Part shown: piece by piece, positions 1 to 9,794 of the stretch | How the letters are laid out: every line of letters begins with the position of its first letter | How positions within the stretch are numbered: the stretch's first letter is position 1 | DNA from: Aphanothece cf. minutissima CCALA 015 | GTDB taxonomy: Bacteria > Cyanobacteriota > Cyanobacteriia > PCC-6307 > Cyanobiaceae | DNA length: 64,000 nt | Assembly: GCA_003003925.1 (NCBI GenBank) | Contig: PVWP01000007.1 | Location: forward strand, 124,001 to 188,000 | Direction: 5' to 3' | Position numbers and translations under genes: made by a program | The notes under the pieces: model-generated | Seen by the model: the letters and a program-made list of their open reading frames with translations, nothing else | Database searches by the model: none | What the model was told of the DNA's origin: nothing

Positions 1-2
1 AG

Positions 3-1751
<1,749 letters not shown>

Positions 1752-1761
1752 GCGATCAGCC

Positions 1762-1911
1762 TCAGGGCAGGGTGAAACCGGAGGTGTTCAGGTGCTTGAG
1801 GTCGAGCATGACCACCGTGACCCAGACCAGCAGGGCCAGGCCGGCCAGGGAGCCGATCACCAGCAGCAGGCCGGCGATCACCGACCGGGGGGTATCGCTG
1901 TCGTTGGCCAC
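1762..1911 (-). CDS. Small single-pass membrane protein, 49 aa
   Basis: Reading from a GTG at 1911 gives a 49-residue protein with a short polar N-terminus (ANDSDTPRS), one hydrophobic helix (about 11-32) and a short C-terminal tail. A TTG at 1986 would extend it by a Pro/Arg-rich stretch that looks non-coding. It lies 71 bp downstream of the antiporter on the same strand, so the two may be cotranscribed. The family was not recognised. A real small gene is likely, but only hydropathy and position support it. Confidence 0.5.
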   Translation of the reverse strand: MANDSDTPRSVIAGLLLVIGSLAGLALLVWVTVVMLDLKHLNTSGFTLP

Positions 1912-1982
1912 GGGCAGGGGGCGAGCTGGGGCCACTGTCCCACGGCCGGACCCGGGCCGCATCCTGCCCTCAGCCGGACGTC

Positions 1983-3320
1983 TCAAGCCGTCGCCTCGGC
2001 TGTTTCTTCGGCGTCGGCCAGCACCAGCCGCAGCAGCACCGGCGCCAGGAAGGTGGTGCCCATCACCATCAGCAGGATCGCCGCCTCCAGCGACGGCCCC
2101 AGCACCCCGGTCTGGGTGCCCAGCCCCAGGAAGATCAGGCCCACCTCGCCGCGGGGCATCATCCCCAGTCCCACCGCCAGCCGGTTGGTGGGCCCGCTGC
2201 TGCGGTAGCTCCAGCCGGCCGCCACCTTGCTGACCACGGCGGCCGCCAGCAGGAAGCCCGCCATCACCAGGCCCTCGTGGTTGGCCGCATCGAAGGGATT
2301 GAGCACCGAGAGGTCCATGCCGCTGCCGATCAGCACGAAGAAGACGGTGGCGAACAGGGCCACCAGGGGCTTCACCGCCTCCTCGATCGCGTGCCGGTGG
2401 CGGGAGCCGCTGAGGATCAGGCCGCCGGCGAAGGCCCCCAGGGCCGCCTCCAGCCCGAAGGCCTGGGCGGCGAAGCAGGCCAGCGACATCACCAGGAAGG
2501 CCGCCACCACCACCTCGCCCGGGGCCTTGAGGCGATCGAGCAGCCCGTCGAAGGGGGGCGCGGCGGTGCGGCTGAGGAACAGGGCCACCACCACGAACAC
2601 CGCGGCCGCGGCGATCAGCTTCAGGATCGGGCCGAGGCTGAAGCCTTCGCCGCCGGCCAGGGCCACCACCACGGCCAGGATCACGATGCCGAGGATGTCG
2701 TCAAGCACGGCGGCGCCGATCACCGTCTGCCCCTCCCGGGTGCGCAGGAACTTCAGCTCCCCCAACACGCTGGCGGTGATGCCGATGCTGGTGGCGGTCA
2801 TGGCGGCACCGGCGAAGATCGCCGGCAGCAGCGGCACGCCGAACAGGAACTGCAGGCCGAAGGTGCCCAGGGCGAAGGGCAGCACCACCCCGGTGAGGGC
2901 CACCGTGATCGCCTGGCCCCCCACCGCCATCAGTTCGTCGAGTTCGCTCTCCAGGCCGGTGAGGAACAGCAGGGCCAGCAGGCCGATCTTCGCCACCGCC
3001 TGCAGATTGCTGAAGCCGTGGTCGTAGATCTCCTGCACCTGGTCGGGGCCCACGTGGGCGAGGGCGGCGATCGTGCCCTCGGCGAGGGCGTTGAGCTGGG
3101 CCCCCAGTTCCGGCGCCAGGATCAGGTGCAGCCCCGATACGCCGATCAGCACGCCCGCCACCAGCTCGCCAAGGATGGCCGGCAGGCGGAAGCGCACCAT
3201 CAGCTCCGCCAGGGCCCGGGCGGCGAAAAGGATGACGATGAAGCGGCCCACCTCGATCAGGGTCTCGGCCGCCTCGATCTGGTGGCCTCCGGTCGCGAGC
3301 AGCAGGGTGGGAGCGTCCAT
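1983..3320 (-). CDS. CPA2 family cation:proton antiporter (NhaS3/KefB-like)
   Basis: A 445-residue polytopic membrane protein with about 11-13 hydrophobic helices. It shows the CPA2 ion-site signature MTATSIGIT in the unwound helix and, further on, AVLDDILGIV, the paired-acid motif expected of Na+/H+ exchangers. No C-terminal TrkA-N/RCK domain follows, unlike full KefB/KefC, so it resembles the cyanobacterial NhaS3 type that exports Na+ or K+ in exchange for H+. The start at 3320 (MDAPTLLL) is chosen because upstream codons in this frame are only the antisense of the 3639-4610 gene. Substrate is inferred from family. Confidence 0.9.
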   Translation of the reverse strand: MDAPTLLLATGGHQIEAAETLIEVGRFIVILFAARALAELMVRFRLPAILGELVAGVLIGVSGLHLILAPELGAQLNALAEGTIAALAHVGPDQVQEIYDHGFSNLQAVAKIGLLALLFLTGLESELDELMAVGGQAITVALTGVVLPFALGTFGLQFLFGVPLLPAIFAGAAMTATSIGITASVLGELKFLRTREGQTVIGAAVLDDILGIVILAVVVALAGGEGFSLGPILKLIAAAAVFVVVALFLSRTAAPPFDGLLDRLKAPGEVVVAAFLVMSLACFAAQAFGLEAALGAFAGGLILSGSRHRHAIEEAVKPLVALFATVFFVLIGSGMDLSVLNPFDAANHEGLVMAGFLLAAAVVSKVAAGWSYRSSGPTNRLAVGLGMMPRGEVGLIFLGLGTQTGVLGPSLEAAILLMVMGTTFLAPVLLRLVLADAEETAEATA

Positions 3321-3458
3321 GGCGGACCGGCAAAGGCGATGCCGAAATCCTTTCATCCCTGCACAGGCCGCGGGCCCGGGATCAGCGGACCGGGATCGCG
3401 GGCGCCGGTGGCACCCCCCGGCAGACTGACGGACCAGCCGTCTCCGCCGCCCGCATCG

Positions 3459-3626
3459 ATGGCCAGGTTCAGCCGCACCCCGCGACCGCCCCAGGGCGGG
3501 CCGCCGGTCCCCCTGGGGGTGGTCGTCGCCATCGGCCTGCTGCTGGCGGGACTGCCGCTGCTGCTGCTGAACCAGCAGCACTCGGGTGATCCGTTCAAGA
3601 TCCGCCGCGAACTGCGCAAGTTCTGA
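3459..3626 (+). CDS. Small membrane protein, 55 aa
   Basis: From an ATG at 3459 the frame encodes a basic, Pro-rich N-terminus (MARFSRTPRPPQGG), one strongly hydrophobic helix (VPLGVVVAIGLLLAGLPLLL) and a charged tail ending in RRELRKF. It sits between the divergent antiporter and the HAD gene, ending 12 bp before the latter. The charge asymmetry is that of a genuine single-pass protein. Function unknown. Confidence 0.55.
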   Translation: MARFSRTPRPPQGGPPVPLGVVVAIGLLLAGLPLLLLNQQHSGDPFKIRRELRKF

Positions 3627-3638
3627 GGCCGCCGCCCC

Positions 3639-4610
3639 GTGACCCTGCCCTGCCGCCGCCGCTGGTTCCTGCTCCTGCTGGGGAGCCTGCTCGCCACGAT
3701 CCTGCTGGCCACCGTTGCCGCCATGGCCGGCGGGGCCCAGTCCGCCGATCCGCTGCCCTCCTGGAATCCGGGGGCGGCCCGGGACGGCATCGTCCGCTTC
3801 GTCCGCCAGACCACGGACCCCGCCAGCCCAGCCTTCGTGCCGCCCGCCGAGCGCATCGCCACCTTCGACCAGGACGGCACCCTCTGGGTGGAGCAGCCGG
3901 TCTACCCGCAGGTCCGCTTCATCCTTGAGAAGGTGCCCGGGGCGGTGACCACCCACCAGGAACTGGAGCGGCTGGCCGCCACCGCCCTCAGCGGCATGCC
4001 CTTGGACACCTTCAAGGCCGATGTGCGCCAGTGGCTGGCCACGGCCCGCCATCCCCGCTGGCAGCGCCCCTACACCGAGCTCACCTACCAGCCGATGCAG
4101 GAGCTGCTCCGCTACCTGCGCGCCCATGGCTTCAAGACCTACATCGTCACCGGCGGTGGTCAGGACTTCGTGCGCGTCTTCGCCGAGGAGGTCTATGGCA
4201 TCCCGCCCGAGCAGGTGATCGGCAGCGCCGGCGCCACCCGTTACGGCTACGACGCCCAGGGCCGGCCCTTTCTGACCAAGGAGCCCCGGCTGCTGCTCAA
4301 CGACAACGACGCCGGAAAGCCGGAGGGCATCCAGCTGATGATCGGCCGGCGGCCCATCGCCGCCTTCGGCAACTCCACCGGCGACCGGCAGATGCTGGAG
4401 TACACCAAGGCCGGTGATGGCGCGCGTCTGTCGATGCTGGTGCTGCACGATGACGCCCGCCGCGAGTATGCCTACGGCCCGGCCCTGGGGCTGCCGGACA
4501 GCCGGGTGGGGCCATTCACCCAGGGGCTGTACGACGAAGCGCGCCGGCAGGGCTGGATCGTGATCAGCATGAGGAACGATTGGGGGCGCCTGTTCGCCTT
4601 TGAGCCTTGA
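3639..4610 (+). CDS. Exported HAD-superfamily hydrolase
   Basis: 323 residues from a GTG start. The N-terminus (basic RRR, then a hydrophobic stretch to about residue 27, then an Ala/Gly-rich cut site) is a signal peptide or anchor, so the enzyme acts outside the cytoplasmic membrane. HAD motif I is DQDGTLW (about 73-79), motif II is IVTGGG, a Lys follows near LTKEPR, and motif IV is GNSTGDRQM. The arrangement resembles phosphoserine-phosphatase-like HAD enzymes, making a phosphomonoesterase the likely activity. The substrate cannot be told from sequence. Confidence 0.85.
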   Translation: MTLPCRRRWFLLLLGSLLATILLATVAAMAGGAQSADPLPSWNPGAARDGIVRFVRQTTDPASPAFVPPAERIATFDQDGTLWVEQPVYPQVRFILEKVPGAVTTHQELERLAATALSGMPLDTFKADVRQWLATARHPRWQRPYTELTYQPMQELLRYLRAHGFKTYIVTGGGQDFVRVFAEEVYGIPPEQVIGSAGATRYGYDAQGRPFLTKEPRLLLNDNDAGKPEGIQLMIGRRPIAAFGNSTGDRQMLEYTKAGDGARLSMLVLHDDARREYAYGPALGLPDSRVGPFTQGLYDEARRQGWIVISMRNDWGRLFAFEP

Positions 4611-4697
4611 AGGCTGCCCCGCCCGCGGTGGCCGGCTTCGGCCGATAGCCTCCGGCGCCCGATGCGTTCTAGGGTCGTTGTCTCTTCATCCTTCACC

Positions 4698-5165
4698 ATG
4701 AAAGTCCTGGCCCTCTCCCTGCTGGGCGCTTCGGTCGTCGTCGCTGTCGGCCCAGCGGCCCAGGCCCAGCAGCGCTGCACCTTCCTGCAGCCGATTGGTG
4801 GCGATGGCACCACCCCGATCGTCTCCAAGCGGGTCGGGGCCGCCAAGCTGATCGGCAAGGAGAACTGGAACACGGACTTCATCGTCAACCAGCCCTACAG
4901 CAGCTTCAAGTTCTTCTTCACGGCCAATTCCTCCGACGCCAATGCCAAATATCCGGTGAGTGGCTTCATGAAGTTCAGCGACGGCAGCAATCTGCAGGTG
5001 ATCAACGAAGTCATGAACCCGCCCATGGGCACCGGACGCATGTTCGGCCCCTTCCCCGCCATTCCGGGCAAGCAGGCCAGCCAGATGAACTTCAAGGTGG
5101 GAGCCAGCAGCGATCCCGGCGCCCTGGGCTTCAGCTACCGGATCTCGGTCCAGGGCTGCCAGTAG
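4698..5165 (+). CDS. Exported protein of unknown function, 155 aa
   Basis: A clear signal peptide (MKVLALSLLGASVVVAVGPAA then AQAQ) is followed by a mature domain of about 130 residues with many Asn, Ser and Phe and two Cys (near the N- and C-termini) that could form a disulfide. The ATG at 4698 is preferred over the 4662 one because it puts the signal peptide at the N-terminus. It lies 10 bp upstream of another exported protein (5176-6018) and is probably cotranscribed with it. No family recognised. Confidence 0.75.
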   Translation: MKVLALSLLGASVVVAVGPAAQAQQRCTFLQPIGGDGTTPIVSKRVGAAKLIGKENWNTDFIVNQPYSSFKFFFTANSSDANAKYPVSGFMKFSDGSNLQVINEVMNPPMGTGRMFGPFPAIPGKQASQMNFKVGASSDPGALGFSYRISVQGCQ

Positions 5166-5175
5166 GCCCACGCCG

Positions 5176-6018
5176 ATGCTGCTGCCCCTGCTGCTGGCCC
5201 TCTCACCGGCACCCGGTCCGGTGATCACCAACGGCCCTGTGGTGGCCGTGCTGGAGAACCGTCGCCAGCCCAGGCCCGATGGCATGGATGAGGTCCAGCC
5301 CGTGGCCACCGTGCGGGTGGACGGGAAGGTGGTGGGTCAGTTGATGGGGGCGCTGCGGATCGGCCCCGGCAGCATCGATTCGGTGCTGCAGGTGGTGGAG
5401 ATGGATCCCTCCAATCCCTACCCGGAGGTGCTGCTTTCCTCGTTCACGGGCGGCGCCCACTGCTGCAACGACACCCGGGTGCTCACCAGCAGCCCCGACG
5501 GCCGCCGCTGGTTTGAGGTGCGCCGCGATCCGGTGAACGGTGGCCCTAATGGCGCCAGCGACCCGCTGGGCAACGGCCGCTACCTGCTGGTGGACGTGGA
5601 CAACCGCTTTCTCTACCAGTTCGCCAGCTACGCCGGCAGCAGCGCCCCCAGCCAGATCTGGCAGCTGGACGGCCCCCGCTTCGTCGACATCAGCCATCGC
5701 CGCCAGATGCTGCCGCTGCATCGCCGCCGGCTGGAGGAGATGGAGGGCTGGTTCAAGCAGCCCGCCGATCAGCGCCCGGAGGCCAACGGTTTCCTGGCGG
5801 CCTGGGTGGCCACCAAGGAGCTGGTGGGGGAGTTCGACAGCGGCTGGAAACGGATGCTGGGCCTCTACGACCGGAGCTCCGACTGGGGGCTGACCTCCTG
5901 TGAGGCGGGCTACAACGCCAAGGGCGACTGCCGGCGGCCGGAGAAGCGCTATGCCAGCTATCCCGACGCGCTGAGGGCTTTCCTGGTACGCACCGGTTAC
6001 CTGCCGGCGGCGCCCTGA
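5176..6018 (+). CDS. Exported hypothetical protein with GGAHCCN motif
   Basis: 280 residues with a short hydrophobic leader (MLLPLLLALSPAPG). The mature part has a conserved-looking FTGGAHCCNDTRVL segment (about 90-103), a VDVDNRFLYQF stretch, and a C-terminal half with SSDWGLTSCEAG and GDCRRPEKRY. The pattern recalls uncharacterised periplasmic proteins of cyanobacteria and proteobacteria, but no function is known to me. It ends 1 bp before the stop of a convergent small gene. Confidence 0.75.
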   Translation: MLLPLLLALSPAPGPVITNGPVVAVLENRRQPRPDGMDEVQPVATVRVDGKVVGQLMGALRIGPGSIDSVLQVVEMDPSNPYPEVLLSSFTGGAHCCNDTRVLTSSPDGRRWFEVRRDPVNGGPNGASDPLGNGRYLLVDVDNRFLYQFASYAGSSAPSQIWQLDGPRFVDISHRRQMLPLHRRRLEEMEGWFKQPADQRPEANGFLAAWVATKELVGEFDSGWKRMLGLYDRSSDWGLTSCEAGYNAKGDCRRPEKRYASYPDALRAFLVRTGYLPAAP

Positions 6019-6019
6019 T

Positions 6020-6118
6020 TCAACCCAGAAAGGTCATGGTCAGGCTCACCAGGGCCAGGCCGGTGAGGCCGGTGGCGGTCAGCAGTCCGATGGATCGGTG
6101 CACGGGGATCTCCCACAT
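6020..6118 (-). CDS. Very small hydrophobic protein, 32 aa
   Basis: An ATG at 6118 opens a 32-codon frame encoding a polar start (MWEIPVHRS) and a single hydrophobic helix that fills the rest. The stop is 1 bp from the stop of the convergent gene at 5176-6018, a packing typical of this genome. Length and layout resemble the small subunits of thylakoid complexes, but it does not match PetL, PetM, PetN, PsaM, PsbX or Psb30 as I know them. No strong ribosome binding site is seen. Confidence 0.45.
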   Translation of the reverse strand: MWEIPVHRSIGLLTATGLTGLALVSLTMTFLG

Positions 6119-6245
6119 GGGCAAAATCTAGAGCAATCCTTAAGACGCGCAATCGCTCCGCCCGGGGCCGCAGCAATCCGTCATGGAGCCGGGCCTCGCG
6201 GTCGCCGTCCCGGCCCTGCCAGGCTGACCGCCCCGGCGAGGCACC

Positions 6246-7487
6246 ATGGCGCGCGGCCCCACCATCGCCCTGGCCCTGGAGGGCCAGTTGCGCCTCGATG
6301 ACCAGCCCGTGCTGCACCGGGCCGTTGCGCTGGCGCGCCAGAGCGGCGGGCGCCTGCTGGTGCTGGCCTGCCGGCCGCAGGGTCAGCGGCTGCGGGGGCC
6401 CCACCAGCGGCGCCTGGAGGCCCAGGCCCTCACCTCTTTGCACGCCCGCCTGGCGGCGGCGGGGATCCCCCTGCTGGCCTTCCCGCAGCACACCACGGCG
6501 GCCGCCCTCGCCGAGCTCCGCCCCCTGGTGCAGCCCGAGGCGGTGCTGCACGCCCAGGAGAGCCGCCTGTTCAACACCTGGCCGGTGGCGGCCGAGCGCT
6601 TCCCGCGGGTGTTCAGCCAGTTCCGCCGAGCCCTGGAATGCTCTCCGGAGCCGCCCCTGCCCCCACCGGATCTCACCGGCCTGGGGGACCCCTGGGACGA
6701 GCTCCCCCGCGCCTGGCTGGAATCGCCCGCTCCCCCACCGACCTCCGCTGGCCCCGATCCCCGCAGCGCCTTCCCCTTTCCCGGTGATGAACCCACGGCC
6801 CTGGCCCGGCTGGGGCACTACCTGTTCGGCTCCAGCGGGCTGCGCGATTACAAGCTCACCCGCAACGGGCTGGTGGGGACGGAGTTCTCCGCCAAGTTCT
6901 CCCCTTTTCTGGGGGTGGGCTCACTGTCGGTGCGGCGGATCTGGCGGGAGGTGCTCCGTTACCAGGAGCTCCACGGTGCGGACGAGGGTTCCGAATGGAT
7001 GCAACAGGAGTTGCTGTGGCGGGAGTTCTTCCTCTGGTCGGAGCAGCGCCACGGCGACGCCTTCCACGCCCCTGGCGGTCTGCAGAACCGTCCGCCTGCC
7101 GCGCCGGCCGGTCCGCAGGAGGCCAGGGAGCGCTTCGCCCGCTGGACCCGCGGGGACAGCGGCCATCCCCTGATCGATGCCCAGCTGCGCGAACTGCTCA
7201 CCACCGGCTACCTCTCCAACCGCGGCCGCCAGTGGGTGGCCTCCCATTTCGTCAACGAGCTCCAGCTGCCCTGGACCTGGGGGGGCCGCTTCTTCGAGTG
7301 GGCCCTGATTGACGCCCACCCGGCCCTGAACACGGGCAACTGGGCCTACCTGGCCGGTGTCGGCTCCGACCCGCGCAGCTTCGGCGGCAGCCCCCGCCGC
7401 TTCGACCTGGAACGCCAGGTGCGCCTCTACGACCCCGAGCAGACCCACCGCCGGCTCTGGGCCGCCCCGGCGCCCCTCCCCTTGTGA
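6246..7487 (+). CDS. Cryptochrome DASH-type photolyase/cryptochrome
   Basis: 413 residues. The N-terminal alpha/beta antenna-like domain (about 1-130) is followed by the FAD-binding helical domain. The C-terminal half has the strong family signatures TGYLSNRGRQWVASHF, WTWGGRFFEWALID and GNWAYLAGVGSDPR, which are characteristic of CRY-DASH and bind FAD and the flipped lesion. The family repairs cyclobutane dimers in single-stranded DNA or acts as a blue-light sensor. The next gene, also a photolyase homologue, starts 10 bp downstream, so the two form a light-repair pair. Confidence 0.9.
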   Translation: MARGPTIALALEGQLRLDDQPVLHRAVALARQSGGRLLVLACRPQGQRLRGPHQRRLEAQALTSLHARLAAAGIPLLAFPQHTTAAALAELRPLVQPEAVLHAQESRLFNTWPVAAERFPRVFSQFRRALECSPEPPLPPPDLTGLGDPWDELPRAWLESPAPPPTSAGPDPRSAFPFPGDEPTALARLGHYLFGSSGLRDYKLTRNGLVGTEFSAKFSPFLGVGSLSVRRIWREVLRYQELHGADEGSEWMQQELLWREFFLWSEQRHGDAFHAPGGLQNRPPAAPAGPQEARERFARWTRGDSGHPLIDAQLRELLTTGYLSNRGRQWVASHFVNELQLPWTWGGRFFEWALIDAHPALNTGNWAYLAGVGSDPRSFGGSPRRFDLERQVRLYDPEQTHRRLWAAPAPLPL

Positions 7488-7497
7488 CCCTCCCCCT

Positions 7498-9033
7498 GTG
7501 GCCCTGACCCTGATCCTGGGCGACCAGCTTCATCCCGACTGGACGCGACCCTCTCCCCTGCAGCTCGCCCCCGGCTCCCGGGTGCTGATGGTCGAGGACC
7601 TGGCCGTGGCCTCCACCTGGCGGTACCACCGCCTGCGGCTGCTGCACACCTTTACGGCGATGCGCAGCTTCCGCGACGCGCTGGTGAAGCGCGGAGTGGC
7701 GGTTCGCTACTGGGAGCTGCCGGAGTCGGAGGGGGTGTCCTTCTGGCAGCGACTGGGGGCTGAGCTGAACGGCGGCCGCGAGCCCCGGGGCCGCGAACTG
7801 GAGGGCCGCGAACTTCAGGTGGCCGAGGTCGCCGACCGCAGCTTCGAGGCCCGGCTGCAGCGCTTCTGCGCTGAGCAGGGCGTGCGTCTCGGCGTGCTGC
7901 CCTCGCCGGCGTTCCTGGAATCGGCGGCCGAGAGCCGGAGCTGGTTCGAGGGCCGCCGCCGCCCGTTCATGAAGACCTTCTATGAGCGCCAGCGGCGCCG
8001 TCTCGGCCTGCTGCTGGAGCCCGATGGCTCCCCCACCGGCGGCCGCTGGAGCTTCGACACCGAAAACCGCCGCAAGCTGCCCAAGGGCTATGTGGAGCCC
8101 ACCCTGCCGGCGCTGGCGGCCAGCCCCCACGAGCCGGCGGTGCGCGCCCTCATCGAGCGCCATTTCCCCGACCACCCCGGCGCGCTGGGGCCCCTCTGGA
8201 TCCCCTTCGATCAGGCCGGCGCCGAGGCCTGGTTGCAGTGCTTCCTGGCGGAGCGCCTCGACGGCTTCGGGCCGTTCGAGGACGCCCTCAGCCGCCAGCA
8301 CGTCACCCTGCACCACTCCCTGCTCTCGCCCCTGCTCAACATCGGCCTGCTCACCCCCGCGGCGGTGGTCGCGGCCACCCTGGAGCACGCGGCGGCACGG
8401 GAGGAGCGCGGCCAGCCCGTGCCGATCGCCTCGTTGGAGGGTTTCCTGCGCCAGGTGATCGGCTGGCGCGAGTTCGTGCGCGGCATCGACCGGGTGCACG
8501 GCGAGCGCCAGGCCGCCGCCAACTTCTGGAAGCACCAGCGCCGCCTCGCCCCCTGCTGGGACGACGGCAGCAGCGGCCTGCCGCCCCTGGATGCGGCGAT
8601 CGAGCGCGTCAACCGGCTCGGCTACAACCACCACATCGAGCGGCTGATGGTGATCAGCAACCTGATGCTGCTCTGTGAGATCCATCCCGGTGAAGTGCAC
8701 CGCTGGTTCATGGAGCGCTATCTGGATTCCTACGAATGGGTGATGGGCCCGAACGTCTACGGCATGGGCCAGATGAGCGACGGCGGCCTGTTCGCCACCA
8801 AGCCCTACATCGGGGGCTCCAACTACATCCTCAAAATGGGCGACTACAAAAAGGGCCCCTGGTGCGAGGTCTGGGACGGCCTCTACTGGCGCTTCATCGA
8901 CCGCCACCGCGCCTTCTTCCAGGCCAATCCCCGCCTTTCGATGATGGTGCGGATGCTGGAGAAGATGGACTCCAAGCGGCGCGAGGCCTTGGAGGCTGCC
9001 GCCGAAGGGTTCCTGGCGCGGGCCACCCGCTAA
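7498..9033 (+). CDS. PhrB-like cryptochrome/photolyase lacking Fe-S cysteines
   Basis: 511 residues from a GTG at 7498. It starts with LTLILGDQLH and carries GWREFVRGI, a YNHHIERLM motif (His378-His379) and YEWVMGPNVYGMGQ, the signatures of the bacterial PhrB/FeS-BCP family of (6-4) photolyases. In PhrB four cysteines hold a 4Fe-4S cluster. Here the segment that should carry three of them is shortened to GDYKKGPWCEVWDG with a single Cys, and the fourth position (MNCM in PhrB as I remember it) is replaced by GLPPLDAA. The double His expected for (6-4) repair is kept. Cluster loss is inferred from remembered family motifs. Confidence 0.9.
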   Translation: MALTLILGDQLHPDWTRPSPLQLAPGSRVLMVEDLAVASTWRYHRLRLLHTFTAMRSFRDALVKRGVAVRYWELPESEGVSFWQRLGAELNGGREPRGRELEGRELQVAEVADRSFEARLQRFCAEQGVRLGVLPSPAFLESAAESRSWFEGRRRPFMKTFYERQRRRLGLLLEPDGSPTGGRWSFDTENRRKLPKGYVEPTLPALAASPHEPAVRALIERHFPDHPGALGPLWIPFDQAGAEAWLQCFLAERLDGFGPFEDALSRQHVTLHHSLLSPLLNIGLLTPAAVVAATLEHAAAREERGQPVPIASLEGFLRQVIGWREFVRGIDRVHGERQAAANFWKHQRRLAPCWDDGSSGLPPLDAAIERVNRLGYNHHIERLMVISNLMLLCEIHPGEVHRWFMERYLDSYEWVMGPNVYGMGQMSDGGLFATKPYIGGSNYILKMGDYKKGPWCEVWDGLYWRFIDRHRAFFQANPRLSMMVRMLEKMDSKRREALEAAAEGFLARATR

Positions 9034-9455
9034 GGGGCCTTGGGAACGACGACGCGAGGCGCCAGGTTCAGGTGGCGGATGCGCTGGGCGAAGCCCCGGT
9101 CGTCGAAGGAGGCGAGCGTGTCGCAGCCACGGCAGCTGGCGTGGTGCAGGGCATCGGCGAAGTCGAGCCCGGCGCGTAGCCCGGCGACGGCCTGCTCGAG
9201 GGCCGGGCGATCTTCCGTGGTCAGGCCAGGGTGGGCCAGCAGGTGGTCGAACACCAGCAGCACCTGCTCAGCCGCGAAGCCGTAGTAGCCCCGCAGCACC
9301 CACTCCAGCTCCAGGGCCACGGTCTTGGGCAGGAACAGGGGCTGCCCCGATTCGAACAGCTGCCGTGCTGCCTGGCGCTGGCGTTCGGTGGCGGCATCGG
9401 CCCCGTCCTCGGCGACGAAGTAGCGAGCCAGCACGTTGGTGTCGAGGCCGATCAC
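9030..9455 (-). CDS. VapC-family PIN-domain toxin
   Basis: 141 residues with the full PIN acidic set: Asp5 in MIGLDTNVLARY, Glu in ALELEWVL, Asp in GLDFADALHH and Asp in DTLASFDD. The family cleaves tRNA or rRNA when freed from antitoxin. Its start overlaps the end of the AbrB-type antitoxin gene by 4 bp, the usual vapBC coupling. Its 3' end overlaps the stop of the convergent photolyase gene. Intact in appearance. Confidence 0.88.
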   Translation of the reverse strand: MIGLDTNVLARYFVAEDGADAATERQRQAARQLFESGQPLFLPKTVALELEWVLRGYYGFAAEQVLLVFDHLLAHPGLTTEDRPALEQAVAGLRAGLDFADALHHASCRGCDTLASFDDRGFAQRIRHLNLAPRVVVPKAP

Positions 9456-9706
9456 GGCGCCAGCAGGCTGGCCGGGTCGAAGTCAGCCGGCACAGGCGGA
9501 CGAGTGCTCCTGAGCAGGCCGAAGCCGCTGGTCGGCAGCGGTTGCTCCGGCTTGCAGGAGCGCACTTCGATGTGATCGCCCACCAGCTGGAAGCTGACCC
9601 GACCGCCTCGGGCCAGGCCGAGCTGCTGCCGCAGGGCCTTGGGGATGGTGACCTGTCCCTTGCTGGTGATCGAGCTGGTGGCGGCGTCTTCGGCTGGCAT
9701 CGACAC
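9452..9706 (-). CDS. AbrB/MazE-type antitoxin (VapB)
   Basis: 84 residues. The swapped-hairpin DNA-binding fold is visible as SSITSKGQVTIPKALRQQLGL followed by GGRVSFQLVGDHIEV. The Pro-rich C-terminal tail (PPVPADFDPASLL) is the part that typically wraps the PIN toxin. It precedes the toxin gene with a 4-bp overlap. A perfect 13-bp inverted repeat 17 bp upstream of the start is a probable operator for autoregulation. Confidence 0.85.
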   Translation of the reverse strand: MSMPAEDAATSSITSKGQVTIPKALRQQLGLARGGRVSFQLVGDHIEVRSCKPEQPLPTSGFGLLRSTRPPVPADFDPASLLAP

Positions 9707-9723
9707 AGCCTCACGAACAGGGT

Positions 9724-9736
9724 CTTACCTGGTAAG
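9724..9736. promoter_or_regulatory. Inverted repeat, probable VapB operator
   Basis: CTTACC-T-GGTAAG is a perfect 6-bp inverted repeat around one base, lying just upstream of the antitoxin start (9706, reading leftward) and before the rightward gene at 9795. AbrB-type antitoxins bind such short palindromes in their own promoters, so this is the likely operator. No footprint evidence is available. Confidence 0.5.
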
Positions 9737-9794
9737 GATACGTCGATCAGTGCGGATCGACGAGCATGGTCCCGCCCTGACCCGCTCCCTTTCC

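Noticed and set aside
5997..6818. Long leftward frame of 273 codons
   Set aside because: It is the antisense of the CRY-DASH gene, with low-complexity Gly/Arg/Gln-rich translation and no family motif; only the 32-codon frame at its low-coordinate end, in a different phase, is plausible.
7252..8907. Leftward frame of 551 codons opposite the PhrB-like gene
   Set aside because: Codon-bias shadow of a GC-rich gene: Ala/Gly/Gln/His-rich without motifs, entirely overlapping a well-supported gene.
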